Origin: CAZCJA01 sp964499015
GTDB taxonomy: Bacteria; Elusimicrobiota; Elusimicrobia; F11
Direction: 5' to 3'
Length of the DNA stretch: 23,839 bases
NCBI GenBank assembly: GCA_964499015.1
Contig: CAZCJA010000034.1
Span: 1 to 23,839 of the forward strand
The translations under genes were made by a program, and so were the position numbers. This document shows, piece by piece, positions 8,601 through 16,413 of this stretch; within the stretch, counting starts at the first letter, position 1; every line of letters begins with the position of its first letter. The notes beneath the pieces are model-generated. The model did not search any database. It saw only the letters and a list, made by a program, of their open reading frames with translations, and was not told where the DNA came from.

Positions 8601-11554
8601 GACAAGCCTGTGATCGTATATGTCCCTGTCGCGGCGTTATACGTGCCATAAAACGTAATGGTCGTGTCCGTGTAAGTAAACATGCCTCCCGACTGAGTGT
8701 TGCTTTCTTGTTGATTGCGGTTGCGGCGCACAGCGACAATGCGGTTGGCGGGCCACCACACGCCTGAACTTCCGTCCAGCGGATGGATGGACGTTGAAAA
8801 CGTGTCGTTGACCAAGTAGGACAGATCGTTATAAGGAGTGCTGGCAGCGGTGGTAACGCGGCCCGAAATGCTGTATGTCTGGGCCGTTAAATCGATATTT
8901 CGCGTTGTGGTCGATCCGTTGACCACTTGCACCCCATACTCGGCGACCAAGCCGGTGGTGGCATAACGGGCGCGAACCGAATAAAAATCCGTGCCTAAAC
9001 CCGTAAATGAATAATTCCCGCTGCCGTCGGGCGTCTTCGTGCTGCTGATCACAACCCCCGCCGTGCCGCTGTTGTTGCGCAACGGGCGGATCTCGACAAT
9101 CACGTTATTGAAATCAGTCGCGGCGCCGCGAAGGGACACGTTCCCGCTTAGAACGCCCGAAAATTGGCTAAAGGTCAAATTAAGCGTGCCGTTGCCGCCC
9201 GCCACAGTAGCGAATTTCGGCCCGGGCGGAGACGCTTCAAAACCGTTCAGCCACATCCCCACTTCATAACTGCCGTTGCTTAAACCGGTAATGGCATAGG
9301 TAGCGATCGTTAGCGTCGGTTGGGTTGGAACGGTAATCTGCGTGTTTGAACCTTCGAAAGTCGTCGGCGACCAGGCGTTGATATAAAGATCGACATCATT
9401 GTCGTTGTCGTAGTCGAGGACATCTGTATTGCCGTTAATTGTGATTGTGCCGGTTATGACTCCGCCGGTTCCGAAAACGGGGAAATCCGCCAACGAATCC
9501 ATTCCCCCGCTGACCACCGTGTAGGTGGACGAGCGCGCAAAACCTGGAACCTGCGCTTTCAACAAATAGGTGCCGTTATTGACGCCGAAGACGCTGTATG
9601 TGCCGCTGGATGCGCCCGTGTTTATGAACACGCCGCCGTAATAGCGCGATGTGCCCGTGAACGAATCAAACGCCCCGTCCATATTGGCGTCAATGCCCGC
9701 CTCCACCGACACCCACTGGCCATATGTGGCTGGAGCGGGCAGGAAAACATGTCCGAAGATGTTCGCGCGACGCTGCAAAGGAACGGTCAGATTGAGTATG
9801 CCCGCCGCCACGGAAACGGTCGTTGGGTTTATATTGAAGCCGGGTATATTGAGTTCGACATTGTAAACGACATTGGGCAACAACGAGATGGCCGTGTAAG
9901 TCGTGAGTGTGCCGTTGTAATAATCGCCGGCGTCCGACGTCGTCGAACCTTGGACAAAATGGATGCTTCCGTAAAATTGGCTCGACCAATCGGACGCACG
10001 AACGTTAACCCCGCCCCAAATCTCCGGCAGAAAAACGTCGGTTGAGCGTGTCACGGTGAGATGCAAAAGCGAAACTCTCTCCAACGTCTTGGTTCCAACA
10101 TCGACAATACCGGCGGGAACGGTCACAGTAAATTCACTGACGCCATAACCGGCCTTATTGATCCGCACGTTGTATGTGCCGACCTGAAGTCCGTTGACGT
10201 TAAACCGCCCGCTTGAATCGGTTTGCGCATATCGCGGGGTCGGACCGAAAACGTCCACGTTAGCGCCTGCAATGGCGACCGGCGAGGTGCTTTCCTCCAC
10301 GCGCCCCGTAATTCCATTTACGTTTAGAACGATAGAAAGCGATTCGTTGCGCAGAGCGCCGCCGCCCGCGCCCACCGAAATGCGTACACGGTAGGTTCCG
10401 GCCGGCGCAATGCCCGGGGCAATCCCGGCTGTTCCATCGGTATTCCCATCCCATGTGATGCGTCCCGAATTTCCGTAACCGTAAAAGCGCCGCGTAAAGC
10501 TATTGAAATTGTCGGAGGAAACCCCGACTTCCCAGTTAAACGAACTCGGCAAAGAAAAGTTGATGTAGGCAAAATCATTCACGCCGTTATTATCCGGAGT
10601 GAACGCAACCGACGTCGACGTGCCGACCAGACCGGTGTCGACCGACAGTCCTGAAATTCCCGTCGTAATCGGCTTAACCTGCAGCCAGCTTTGATTCTCT
10701 AATGAAGTGAGGGTGTACGTGGCACGGAGGCTGTAATAGTTAGCCGCATTGAAGGAAGTTATCTTGTAGTAAACGGTCGTCGTTGAACTCCCGCCCAATA
10801 AGGAAATGGTTTTAAACGGCGCCGTGGAAACCATCGGATCCGCTGTCGAGAGCGATACGTCAAAATCAGTGGCGTAAGCGTTTCCGCTGTCTTCCAACGC
10901 CGTTAGAAATACAGGGACGTCACCGGAAACGGCAACTTTATTTCCGCAATTGTCGCGGCTCTCAATCTGAATCGGAACGACCGCGTTGACCTGAGGAATA
11001 AGCTCATAATATTCAAATCCAATAAATGATGGATTGCCGGGCACAACCGTGCGCGAATAAGACCCAACCAAATTGAGCGATGAACAACTCGGCCCCTGAA
11101 AATACGCCCTGAACAAAGCGGTTCCAAGCTGGCAGGTGGAGGCTGCGTAATACACCACGACGCTTTGGCCGGTAACAATAGCGTTGTCTCCAACAGTAAA
11201 AAGGATGTATGAGCTGGATGTCGCCGGCGTCAACGACGCGTTGAACGAAGCGCCAACCGTCGAATAACGAACTCCATAGGTCAAATCGGTATTGTTACCG
11301 TCATGGCTGTAGCCCGATATGAATGGCGAGCCCCAAAAATCCGGTATGCGCACCGCCAAAACCGTTCCCGTTGATATATTGCCCGTTGCTGTGAACGTTA
11401 CCGTCGTGATTTGCGCGGAACCGGTATTGAAATTGGTTGTGCTCACTGTAACGAGGACTGTTCCCGATGAACACGACGCGTTTGCGTTGGCCATCGACAA
11501 CACCGTAAAGCCCGTCAGCATGAGGACGATGAAAAATATTCTCTTAATAGTCAT
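5681..11554 (-). CDS. giant secreted surface protein, ~11 CarboxypepD_reg-like domains, FlgD/T9SS-like C-terminus
   Basis: A 1957-aa secreted protein. It starts MTIKRIFFIVLMLTGFTVLS, a signal peptide ending near ANANA. Residues about 25-300 are beta-rich and unassigned. About 301-410 (VAFTPDNNGVNDF, RITWDGNTDG, PAGTYRVRISV) is a FlgD-Ig or CHU_C-like domain. About 411-1535 is a run of roughly eleven diverged transthyretin-like CarboxypepD_reg repeats (ITGRVEES...DSSGRFNVNGLQVGTYNV and so on). About 1536-1845 contains beta-rich domains including an IPSGTF region. About 1846-1957 is a C-terminal domain starting INFPNPFN, with VEWDGKNDEGQRVASGAYIA and ending KFLKLAVIK, which resembles T9SS type A sorting domains. 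The start ATG 11554 overlaps the upstream gene by 11 nt; an in-frame TTG 12 nt further up is less likely. It is probably an adhesin or a stalk-like surface filament; no catalytic domain is seen. Confidence 0.88.
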   Translation of the reverse strand: MTIKRIFFIVLMLTGFTVLSMANANASCSSGTVLVTVSTTNFNTGSAQITTVTFTATGNISTGTVLAVRIPDFWGSPFISGYSHDGNNTDLTYGVRYSTVGASFNASLTPATSSSYILFTVGDNAIVTGQSVVVYYAASTCQLGTALFRAYFQGPSCSSLNLVGSYSRTVVPGNPSFIGFEYYELIPQVNAVVPIQIESRDNCGNKVAVSGDVPVFLTALEDSGNAYATDFDVSLSTADPMVSTAPFKTISLLGGSSTTTVYYKITSFNAANYYSLRATYTLTSLENQSWLQVKPITTGISGLSVDTGLVGTSTSVAFTPDNNGVNDFAYINFSLPSSFNWEVGVSSDNFNSFTRRFYGYGNSGRITWDGNTDGTAGIAPGIAPAGTYRVRISVGAGGGALRNESLSIVLNVNGITGRVEESTSPVAIAGANVDVFGPTPRYAQTDSSGRFNVNGLQVGTYNVRINKAGYGVSEFTVTVPAGIVDVGTKTLERVSLLHLTVTRSTDVFLPEIWGGVNVRASDWSSQFYGSIHFVQGSTTSDAGDYYNGTLTTYTAISLLPNVVYNVELNIPGFNINPTTVSVAAGILNLTVPLQRRANIFGHVFLPAPATYGQWVSVEAGIDANMDGAFDSFTGTSRYYGGVFINTGASSGTYSVFGVNNGTYLLKAQVPGFARSSTYTVVSGGMDSLADFPVFGTGGVITGTITINGNTDVLDYDNDNDVDLYINAWSPTTFEGSNTQITVPTQPTLTIATYAITGLSNGSYEVGMWLNGFEASPPGPKFATVAGGNGTLNLTFSQFSGVLSGNVSLRGAATDFNNVIVEIRPLRNNSGTAGVVISSTKTPDGSGNYSFTGLGTDFYSVRARYATTGLVAEYGVQVVNGSTTTRNIDLTAQTYSISGRVTTAASTPYNDLSYLVNDTFSTSIHPLDGSSGVWWPANRIVAVRRNRNQQESNTQSGGMFTYTDTTITFYGTYNAATGTYTITGLSPGTYELFNNGEMDALTTNGPEISEEKRVVNIVSSNLSGQDFTLTDGFTVSGEMKIESGESETGRNFDIQLKNAKKETIVSESVFMNGTSVPFTLRRVPSGSYVLTARENSMTIKYSVKETPVDVAANVTGKELKLMKAAKIQGQLRVKNTGALISSNNYAQILPSNFYIEARSNPWFPGGYANANHPIIGTDGLFSMYVNPGTYDVIMKSQGFVGDSAISEGKKQFVPVTISGLEVVAGQTKDLGVIDLVEGIRIKGTVTDKNNNPLANIAVEARKGGQRNNEDALRAYTDIQGQYTIYGVDSELTRYYDIVAAPRPNTNDERYQYGATGIQYGEVRKAQVDTQTTTDINFKLEPAAGSVHGTVVTPDGGQLTLPFGDDDGAAGAYVIMNKQGNVPQNNPLGDIEVQSNANGDFLISGLGAGIYDLWVIANGYGSANIRNISVGSSQVELSTITLLSGYKLSGTLLKTDGTAPSTRDLDVLLGVRNGFEEILVGTLFEDASGNVSKYEISGFQSGKTYSVVLMYQDGDINVLSSSVTLTSNTEQNFTIKDTTPTAITQITRNADTGLLTVQFELSRSLRNSQIDLDENGFPDDSEQDKLITLHTGIGTLSFPESWLSSDRKRIIAHYQPAAGETSFKLRFRGTFISQRSDNGQNHSVDQIFTFFAGIGKQKTSRVSNANGGSVQLENDPSELSIPSGTFGDDPNLQVEVTMSAADTSDTLASQLDIKRFGVAAMSRYQTLGAKAYPTGMARAMGKLKAQSIDPFGSFYDIFLPAGVSHSFPSGKEANMCLSYDSTVSDVDAYSLNVYYFNESTDEYLLEDTNKSVDTENKRICVSLAHASIFTILNSSANIITGAGYTGPLQMINFPNPFNLKQKTVNLQDPGSATASQTIDGTMIKISAPAGIGGALKIEIFSVSGELVREINGSITAGTHSYVEWDGKNDEGQRVASGAYIARMTIDGENEKFLKLAVIK
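5684..6016 (-). other. C-terminal FlgD-Ig / T9SS-type-A-like domain of the giant protein
   Basis: The last ~110 residues of the giant protein. It opens with the NFPNPFN motif that starts many sorting domains, continues with KIEIFSVSGELVREI, then a DGKNDEGQRVASGAYIA turn and a final basic strand. In Bacteroidota this fold directs export by type IX secretion and is bound by PorV. The PorV gene follows immediately. Confidence 0.65.
6950..10324 (-). other. array of ~11 CarboxypepD_reg (transthyretin-like) domain repeats within the giant protein
   Basis: About 1125 residues split into blocks of roughly 85-140 residues. Each block opens with a [IVY]xGxV-like strand (ITGRVEES, IFGHVFLP, ITGTITIN, LSGNVSLR, ISGRVTTA, VSGEMKIE, IQGQLRVK, IKGTVTDK, VHGTVVTP, LSGTLLKT) and most have a later (G/S)xYxVxG-(L/V)xxGxYxV core. 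They are recognisable at protein level only; there are no long identical DNA repeats, so the array is old and diverged. Confidence 0.65.
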
Positions 11555-12761
11555 ACGTGAACCCAAATTGGTAGTTGGAGTTTGAGTAGTTGTAGCGATA
11601 CACGGCTTCGTAATCGTTGTTTGATTTGCTGCGGCCGAAGGTGGACGTCACTTTCATGCGGAAATTTTTGCTGAGCGGATAGCTGTAGCCCAAATTCACG
11701 GACGTTTCTTCCAAATAAAGTTTCTCGTTTCCATAAGAACCGTCGAGGTTCTGGATGATGCGGTCCGAGTAGTCGCGTTTGCTGTAGCTCCCCCCCACAT
11801 CGAAGACCATCGGCAGGGAATTGGCCAATCCCACCGCCAGCGACAACTGCAGTCCCACGCGGTTCTGCCCGTAATCGTAATAGTCGCCAATGAAGGTGGT
11901 TAAACGCGCGTCGTAATGGTTCTGGTTCGAATTCATGGCCGAATAACCGTAATACAAGGTCGAAAGAATCCGGCTTTTCTTATTCACCGGGAACATTCGT
12001 TCCAGCGTCACATTGGAGCCGGTGTAGGTGTCGTGCCGCAAACCCTGCGAAAACAAACCCGAGGCCAACACTTCGTGCTGGCTGTCGTAATCGCGCGGCG
12101 AATAAAAAATCTGCACGCTGCCTTCCAGGCGCGCCGGCAGCGGAAACGATGAGCGCGCCGAAAAAAGATGAATGCGCGTATCGAGCACATCGGAGCCGGA
12201 AAACTCACGCGACAGTTCGTTGCCCTGCGCGGACTCCAGTGATTCATAATTCGGAAATTCCAAAAGCGAAAAATCGTAACCGAGCGCCAGCGTCGTCTTC
12301 GGCGTGAAAAGGTGCTCCACTTCCCCGCCAACCGTCGCGACGTTGTAATCGTACAGGCCGTCGGTCCAGGTTTCGTCGGACGTCTCGCGGAACCATTTGA
12401 TGCGGTAGCCGGCGCGTTCACGGATTTTCCATTTCTCGCCAAGCGCGTGGACCGCTTTAATGCCGACCGCGTTTTCCCACGTGTCCTGAAAAAGCGTGCT
12501 GCCGCCGGCCAGCTCTTCGGCCGAACGCGTGCCGCGGTAGCTTGTTTCAACCGTGGGGATCAAGCTGAATGAATTGGTGAAGCGCAGCGCTGGCACGACC
12601 GTCAAATTGACGTTGCCGCCCAAAGAACTGCGATCGCCGTCGAAATACCATTGCCCGGTCGAAAACATACCGCTGATCACCGGAATAAATTCCCGCGCGG
12701 CTTCGGCCGGCGCGAACGCGCCCAAAAGAGCGGCGAGAGCGATGAAAGTTTTGGCTTTCAT
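11544..12761 (-). CDS. outer-membrane beta-barrel protein, unknown function
   Basis: A 405-aa protein with a signal peptide (MKAKTFIALAALLGAFAPAEAA). The rest is amphipathic strands rich in Tyr, Phe, Ser and Asn, for instance LALGYDFSLLEF, GLQLSLAVGLANSLP, VNLGYSYPLSKNF and FQFGFTYDY-like strands, ending in aromatic Tyr. That pattern and length (about 14-18 strands possible) fit an outer-membrane barrel of the porin or surface-export type. The ATG overlaps the FecR stop as TAATG, and its end overlaps the giant-protein start by 11 nt. Its position between a FecR protein and the giant substrate suggests a channel or anchor for that protein, but no named family is evident. Confidence 0.8.
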   Translation of the reverse strand: MKAKTFIALAALLGAFAPAEAAREFIPVISGMFSTGQWYFDGDRSSLGGNVNLTVVPALRFTNSFSLIPTVETSYRGTRSAEELAGGSTLFQDTWENAVGIKAVHALGEKWKIRERAGYRIKWFRETSDETWTDGLYDYNVATVGGEVEHLFTPKTTLALGYDFSLLEFPNYESLESAQGNELSREFSGSDVLDTRIHLFSARSSFPLPARLEGSVQIFYSPRDYDSQHEVLASGLFSQGLRHDTYTGSNVTLERMFPVNKKSRILSTLYYGYSAMNSNQNHYDARLTTFIGDYYDYGQNRVGLQLSLAVGLANSLPMVFDVGGSYSKRDYSDRIIQNLDGSYGNEKLYLEETSVNLGYSYPLSKNFRMKVTSTFGRSKSNNDYEAVYRYNYSNSNYQFGFTYDY

Positions 12762-14389
12762 TATTTAATAAGCCCCGACATCGTGCCGATGCGCGGATCG
12801 ATCACCAAATTGATTTCGTCGCGCATTTCGGTGGATTTAACTTTCTGCTGATAGTTGAAGTTCAAGAGCGCGTTCTGATAATCGGCGCTGGAACTGATTC
12901 CGTCAAAGTCCTCCGACGTGGCGACGTTTCCGTCATCGTCGATGATGTAATTGTCGTAAACGAGCTTCGACCCGTCGCTGTAGTAAAGGCTCAAGCGGTT
13001 GTGCAGCGTGCCGCTGCCGGATGGATATTCGGAGATCGTCACGACGGGGGCGTTGGTAAAGTTCGTGTCGGCGTCGATTGACAAAATATTGGTAACGCCG
13101 GTTTTTGGGGCGTACGACGTTTTCAAAACATCGTTGATTTTAAATTCCGTGTTGTTAAAGCGGGTTTTCCAGTACGTATCGGCGCTGGTCAGATTACGGT
13201 AGTTGTCCCCGTCCAGAACGGACACTTTCAGCGCTTCATCCAAGTTGGCGGCCGAGACGAGCTGATACGCATCCTTAATTGGGTTGTAGACCTTATAACT
13301 GCCGTCCAACTGCAGCGTTGCGGCATCCACAACAGATGAGGTTATATTTCCCAGCCCGTCGTCGTGCGTGAGCGTGTACTGCATGCTTGATCCGGTCCCG
13401 CTGACGTCGATCTGAACCAAATGGCCGCCCGTGCCTTCGTCCGAAATCGAATCGCGTGTGTTCGACATGTACATTTCGTAAGCGGTTAAATAATAGGTGG
13501 GCGCGGCGGAACCCAGCTTGCCGTCCACGTCTTCGAGCGCCACCGAAAGATCGTCCGGAAGGGCAGTGTTGAAGGTGCCCGTGTAGGTGAAATAATCGAA
13601 GCGCGTGGAGCGCTCGTTGAGCGAGACCAGCTTGAATTGATTGGCGGCCGGGCGCGTGATGTATTCCTCAACGCGGACGCGGCGGCCGTCGACGTCGATC
13701 AGGGATTTCGCCGTTTGATAATCGGCGTTGCGCAGCTCTTCGGCCGCCATCGCCACCACGCTGTCTTTGACTTTGGAATCAACCACTTCAGCGACCACTT
13801 CCTGGCGCTCCATCGGCACCGCGCCGGAACGGATCGGGTCGCCGATGTCGCCGTCTGCGCCGAATTTAAGCGATTGGCCAGGGTTCACCAAAATCTCGTT
13901 ATCCAATTCGTCGAGCTTCGCCACGCCGACTTGCCCCGAAAAAACGTTCACCGACATTTCTCCGCCGTCCTCGACGAATTCGATATCGAATTCCGTGCCG
14001 CGCGCTGAGGCCACGCCGATCGGCGTCTTAATCTGGAACGCAGCGCCTTCACGGACGCGTCTCACCACGGCGCGAATGCGGCCGCGCACAAGTTTTATCG
14101 CGCGCTGCACCGAGGAAAGATTTTCCATCTCCGCCTGGGAATTTTGCAGCAAAAGGATTTTTGAGCCGTCGGCGAGTTTAACCCGGGCAATGGACTTGGA
14201 GCCGGTGCGGATGCTGTCGGAGTTTTTCAGCTGCGTGTTCTGTTTAGCGGATTTCCAATTGCCGCTCCCGCTTTTCACGTCCACCTTGGCCTTGATGGAC
14301 TCAATCTTCGCTCCGCCTTTCGGCGCGGCCGCGAAGAGCGGGGCGGTCGCGAGCATCAAGATGAGGGGCAAAAGCTTACGTTTACTCAC
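12761..14389 (-). CDS. secreted FecR-domain protein
   Basis: A 542-aa exported protein. A signal peptide (VSKRKLLPLILMLATAPLFAA) is followed by a FecR domain at about residues 28-165: VDVKSGSGNWKSAKQNTQL, LKNSDSIRTG, ARVKLADGSKILL, LVRGRIRAVVRR, FQIKTPIGVASARGTEFDI, VNVFSGQVGV and a PGQSLKF end. The FecR fold here lacks a transmembrane anti-sigma anchor and sigma partner, so a periplasmic or surface binding role is more likely than iron signalling. Residues about 190-542 match nothing I recognise. The start is GTG at 14389, 5 nt after an AGGAG Shine-Dalgarno; an upstream in-frame ATG would put the start in the leader hairpin. First gene of the seven-gene block. Confidence 0.85.
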   Translation of the reverse strand: MSKRKLLPLILMLATAPLFAAAPKGGAKIESIKAKVDVKSGSGNWKSAKQNTQLKNSDSIRTGSKSIARVKLADGSKILLLQNSQAEMENLSSVQRAIKLVRGRIRAVVRRVREGAAFQIKTPIGVASARGTEFDIEFVEDGGEMSVNVFSGQVGVAKLDELDNEILVNPGQSLKFGADGDIGDPIRSGAVPMERQEVVAEVVDSKVKDSVVAMAAEELRNADYQTAKSLIDVDGRRVRVEEYITRPAANQFKLVSLNERSTRFDYFTYTGTFNTALPDDLSVALEDVDGKLGSAAPTYYLTAYEMYMSNTRDSISDEGTGGHLVQIDVSGTGSSMQYTLTHDDGLGNITSSVVDAATLQLDGSYKVYNPIKDAYQLVSAANLDEALKVSVLDGDNYRNLTSADTYWKTRFNNTEFKINDVLKTSYAPKTGVTNILSIDADTNFTNAPVVTISEYPSGSGTLHNRLSLYYSDGSKLVYDNYIIDDDGNVATSEDFDGISSSADYQNALLNFNYQQKVKSTEMRDEINLVIDPRIGTMSGLIK

Positions 14390-14394
14390 TGTTT

Positions 14395-14399
14395 CTCCT
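14395..14399 (-). promoter_or_regulatory. Shine-Dalgarno site fixing the FecR-gene GTG start
   Basis: AGGAG on the minus strand, 5 nt before GTG 14389. It is the only good ribosome-binding site of the seven-gene block, which fits coupled translation of the later genes. Confidence 0.75.
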
Positions 14400-14405
14400 A
14401 AGCAC

Positions 14406-14439
14406 AAAAAAAACTTCACGGCGCGAGGGCGCCATGAAG
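14406..14439 (-). terminator. strong intrinsic terminator or attenuator in the FecR-gene leader
   Basis: CTTCATGGCGC pairs over 11 bp with GCGCCGTGAAG (one G-U pair) around a 4-nt CCTC loop, followed directly by eight T. It lies downstream of the tatD stop and of a predicted promoter, but upstream of the FecR gene's ribosome-binding site. It can therefore end tatD transcripts and also act as an attenuator of the operon. Confidence 0.85.
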
Positions 14440-14474
14440 GCCAGCCGTTAGGGTCCGTCTAAATCATTAGTTTG

Positions 14475-14503
14475 AATATAAAGGGCCAACGGGGTATTTT
14501 CAA
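14475..14503 (-). promoter_or_regulatory. predicted sigma-70 type promoter of the seven-gene operon
   Basis: TTGAAA (14503-14498), a 17-nt spacer and TATATT (14480-14475) on the minus strand. Both hexamers are one to two bases from consensus and the spacer is ideal. Transcription would start near 14468, about 30 nt before the terminator-like hairpin and about 80 nt before the FecR start codon. Confidence 0.65.
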
Positions 14504-14534
14504 GAGATCGTGAAGAAAATCCTGTGATACGAAT

Positions 14535-15326
14535 TTAAGCGGAAAAGACAGGCGGATTGAGACCGAAGAGGGTGTTTCCGTTGCGGGCGGTGGCTTCGGC
14601 CGTTTCAGGAACGCTTTTTTGGCGTATTTCGGCGAGCTTTTCACCCACCGAAACGACGTACATGGGCTCATTGCGCTGCCCGCGGTGGGTTTGCGGCGGC
14701 AAGTAGGGCGAATCGGTCTCCAGAACGATGCGGCTGAGCGGAACCATGGCCATGATGTCACGAAGTCCTTTGGCGCTGGGATACGTCAGCGGGCCGTCCA
14801 CCCCTAGGTAAAAGCCCATGGCGATCAACTTCTCGGCATCAGCTTGATCGCCGGAGAAACAGTGCACAACGCCCGGACAGCGGCCGGACCCATGAAAAAA
14901 ATCCTTCAAGATCGGATGCAAATCGGAGTAGGCGTTGCGGCAATGAATGATCAGCGGTTTTTTGACCTCAAGCGATAGCTCGATGGCCGTTCGAAACGTT
15001 GCTTTTTGCACCTCCGCTGGCACGGTGGCCTTGGCGTAATCCAACCCCACTTCGCCAATGGCGACAAACCGCGCGTGACGGGCGTGCTCGCGCAGTTTAT
15101 TCCAAACGTCGGTTGACGCCTGGTCGGCGTAATAGGGATGGAGCCCCGCGGCCCACCAAACGTCGGGATGCGCTTGAGAAAGTATTTGGGCTTTTTCCCA
15201 TTCGGGCGGCCCGTCGGCTATTTCAACGAGCGTTGAAACGCCGGCGGCACGCGCCCGAACAATGGAAGCGTCGCGATCCGCGTCGAACTGCGAATCGGAC
15301 AGGTGAACGTGGGTGTCAAACCACAT
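14535..15326 (-). CDS. tatD: TatD-family metal-dependent hydrolase (DNase)
   Basis: A 263-aa TIM-barrel hydrolase of the amidohydrolase superfamily; TatD enzymes are 3'-5' exonucleases or deoxyribonucleases in repair and DNA turnover. Metal ligands are visible in order: DTHVHL (HxH), VAIGEVGLDY (Glu), KPLIIHCRN (His), GVVHCFSG (His) and VLETDSPYLPP (Asp). The length fits the family. It begins 11 nt after the FKBP gene stop, with no evident Shine-Dalgarno, and is followed by the strong hairpin at 14406-14439. No twin-arginine translocase gene is nearby. Confidence 0.93.
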   Translation of the reverse strand: MWFDTHVHLSDSQFDADRDASIVRARAAGVSTLVEIADGPPEWEKAQILSQAHPDVWWAAGLHPYYADQASTDVWNKLREHARHARFVAIGEVGLDYAKATVPAEVQKATFRTAIELSLEVKKPLIIHCRNAYSDLHPILKDFFHGSGRCPGVVHCFSGDQADAEKLIAMGFYLGVDGPLTYPSAKGLRDIMAMVPLSRIVLETDSPYLPPQTHRGQRNEPMYVVSVGEKLAEIRQKSVPETAEATARNGNTLFGLNPPVFSA

Positions 15327-15337
15327 TCGTGAAAAGG

Positions 15338-15751
15338 TTATTCAACTTTTAAGAGTTCGACGTCAAAGTGCAGCTCGGCGTTGGGCGGAATCACGTTGCC
15401 CGCGCCGCGTTCGCCGTAACCCAAATGGGACGGAATGATCAGTTTGCGCTTTCCGCCCACTTTCATGCTGGCGACGCCTTCATCCCAACCTTTAATGACT
15501 TGGCCGACGCCGAGAATGAACTGGAACGGTTCGCCGCGATCCACGGACGAGTCGAATTTTTTGCCGTCCGGAAATTTTCCGTCGTAATGAACGGTGACCC
15601 GCTTGCCTTTCTTCGGCGCCGCTCCCTGCCCAACCACGGTGTCAACGTATTTCAGTCCTGATTCGGTCGTTATCATTTTTTGTTTTTCTGCGGCGTATAG
15701 TCCTGTCGCAGCCAGACCCATAAACAAAGACGCAAGAAGTAAACGGCGCAT
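15338..15751 (-). CDS. secreted FKBP-type peptidyl-prolyl cis-trans isomerase
   Basis: A 137-aa protein that catalyses proline isomerisation during folding of exported proteins. The signal peptide is MRRLLLASLFMGLAATGLYA. The FKBP domain covers about residues 27-137: GLKYVDTVVGQG, VTVHYDGKFPDGKKFDSS, FQFILGVGQVIKGWDEGV, KLIIPSHLGYGERG, VIPPNAELHFDVELL. These include the Tyr, Asp, Phe, Val-Ile, Trp and Tyr of the active pocket. A strong AGGAGG Shine-Dalgarno lies 5 nt before the ATG. The second PilZ gene ends 51 nt upstream, and a promoter may lie in that gap. Confidence 0.95.
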   Translation of the reverse strand: MRRLLLASLFMGLAATGLYAAEKQKMITTESGLKYVDTVVGQGAAPKKGKRVTVHYDGKFPDGKKFDSSVDRGEPFQFILGVGQVIKGWDEGVASMKVGGKRKLIIPSHLGYGERGAGNVIPPNAELHFDVELLKVE

Positions 15752-15756
15752 AGTAA

Positions 15757-15762
15757 CCTCCT
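15757..15762 (-). promoter_or_regulatory. strong Shine-Dalgarno of the FKBP gene
   Basis: AGGAGG on the minus strand, 5 nt before the ATG at 15751. It matches the 16S anti-SD perfectly. Confidence 0.85.
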
Positions 15763-15777
15763 AATGGATTTGTGAGG

Positions 15778-15806
15778 ACTCTACCACGCGTGGCGGGCTA
15801 TTTCAA
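15778..15806 (-). promoter_or_regulatory. possible promoter of the FKBP-tatD genes
   Basis: TTGAAA (15806-15801), a 17-nt spacer and TAGAGT (15783-15778). The -35 overlaps the stop codon of the second PilZ gene. The -35 and spacer length are the same as in the promoter at 14475-14503; the -10 matches 4 of 6 consensus bases. Confidence 0.4.
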
Positions 15807-16300
15807 GAAATGGCGGATTCTTCGAGGACTTTGAAGGCGAGTTCGAGCGCGAGGTCGACGTTGACCACCGGGTCAAGTTTCTGGGTTTTGGCGCACATCG
15901 AGAAGAACGCGCAGTCCATTTTGCAGACGTCCTGCTTTTTATCCGCGATGCGCGTTTCGCAATCGATGTAATCGGTCGACATTTTATCGATGCGTTGGGC
16001 GGCCTCATCCGAAATGGTCTGAAATTCGATGCCGAGCAGGTATTTATTGTCTTTCGGGACCACGCGCCGAACTTGAGAAATCACCTCCACCTTATTGTGG
16101 TTCGGAAAGGTGATGGTCAGCTTAAGCATGGTGTTCAGCGGTATCACCTCGTCGATCACCAAGGCCATGCCGCCGGCCGATAAATCGATCAGCCGGCCTT
16201 TAACCGCTCGCCCAAAAAAGGGCGGCACCGGCTGAAGGTGCACCGGCATGCGCAGAAAGGCCGTGGCCGTAAACCGCTTGTAGCGGCGTCGTTCCGTCAT
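15803..16300 (-). CDS. PilZ-domain protein with C-terminal four-cysteine tail (copy 2)
   Basis: A predicted c-di-GMP receptor of 165 aa. R5-x3-R9 (in RRRYKR) and DLSAGG form the binding motifs, followed by VIDEVIPLNTMLKLTITF, VISQVRRV and YLLGIEFQTI, the PilZ barrel. From about residue 115 the tail reads CETR...C-x3-C-x-F-F-S-M-C-x-K, with C-x11-C-x3-C-x5-C spacing exactly as in the protein at 4262-4768. The start ATG 16300 lies only 7 residues before the Arg motif. Divergent from the YceI gene; upstream of FKBP. Whether it and copy 1 bind the same partners is unknown. Confidence 0.88.
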   Translation of the reverse strand: MTERRRYKRFTATAFLRMPVHLQPVPPFFGRAVKGRLIDLSAGGMALVIDEVIPLNTMLKLTITFPNHNKVEVISQVRRVVPKDNKYLLGIEFQTISDEAAQRIDKMSTDYIDCETRIADKKQDVCKMDCAFFSMCAKTQKLDPVVNVDLALELAFKVLEESAIS

Positions 16301-16413
16301 GTATTAAGCCTACCCGCCAGGAATGACAAAAAGGTGACAAGGCGTTGAAACTTTGTTGATCCCCGCACGTTGTAAGCCGTACTTTGGTATAAAAGCGATC
16401 CATCAAAAACAAT

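Noticed and set aside
13728..14462. A 244-residue open frame on the plus strand
   Set aside because: It is antisense to the FecR gene, has Ser/Arg/Pro-rich composition without domains, and the FecR frame is clearly real.
16301..16329. TTGTCA-17 nt-TAATAC directly before the second PilZ gene
   Set aside because: The -10 would abut the start codon, so transcription would start inside the gene; the start is fixed by the conserved Arg motif.
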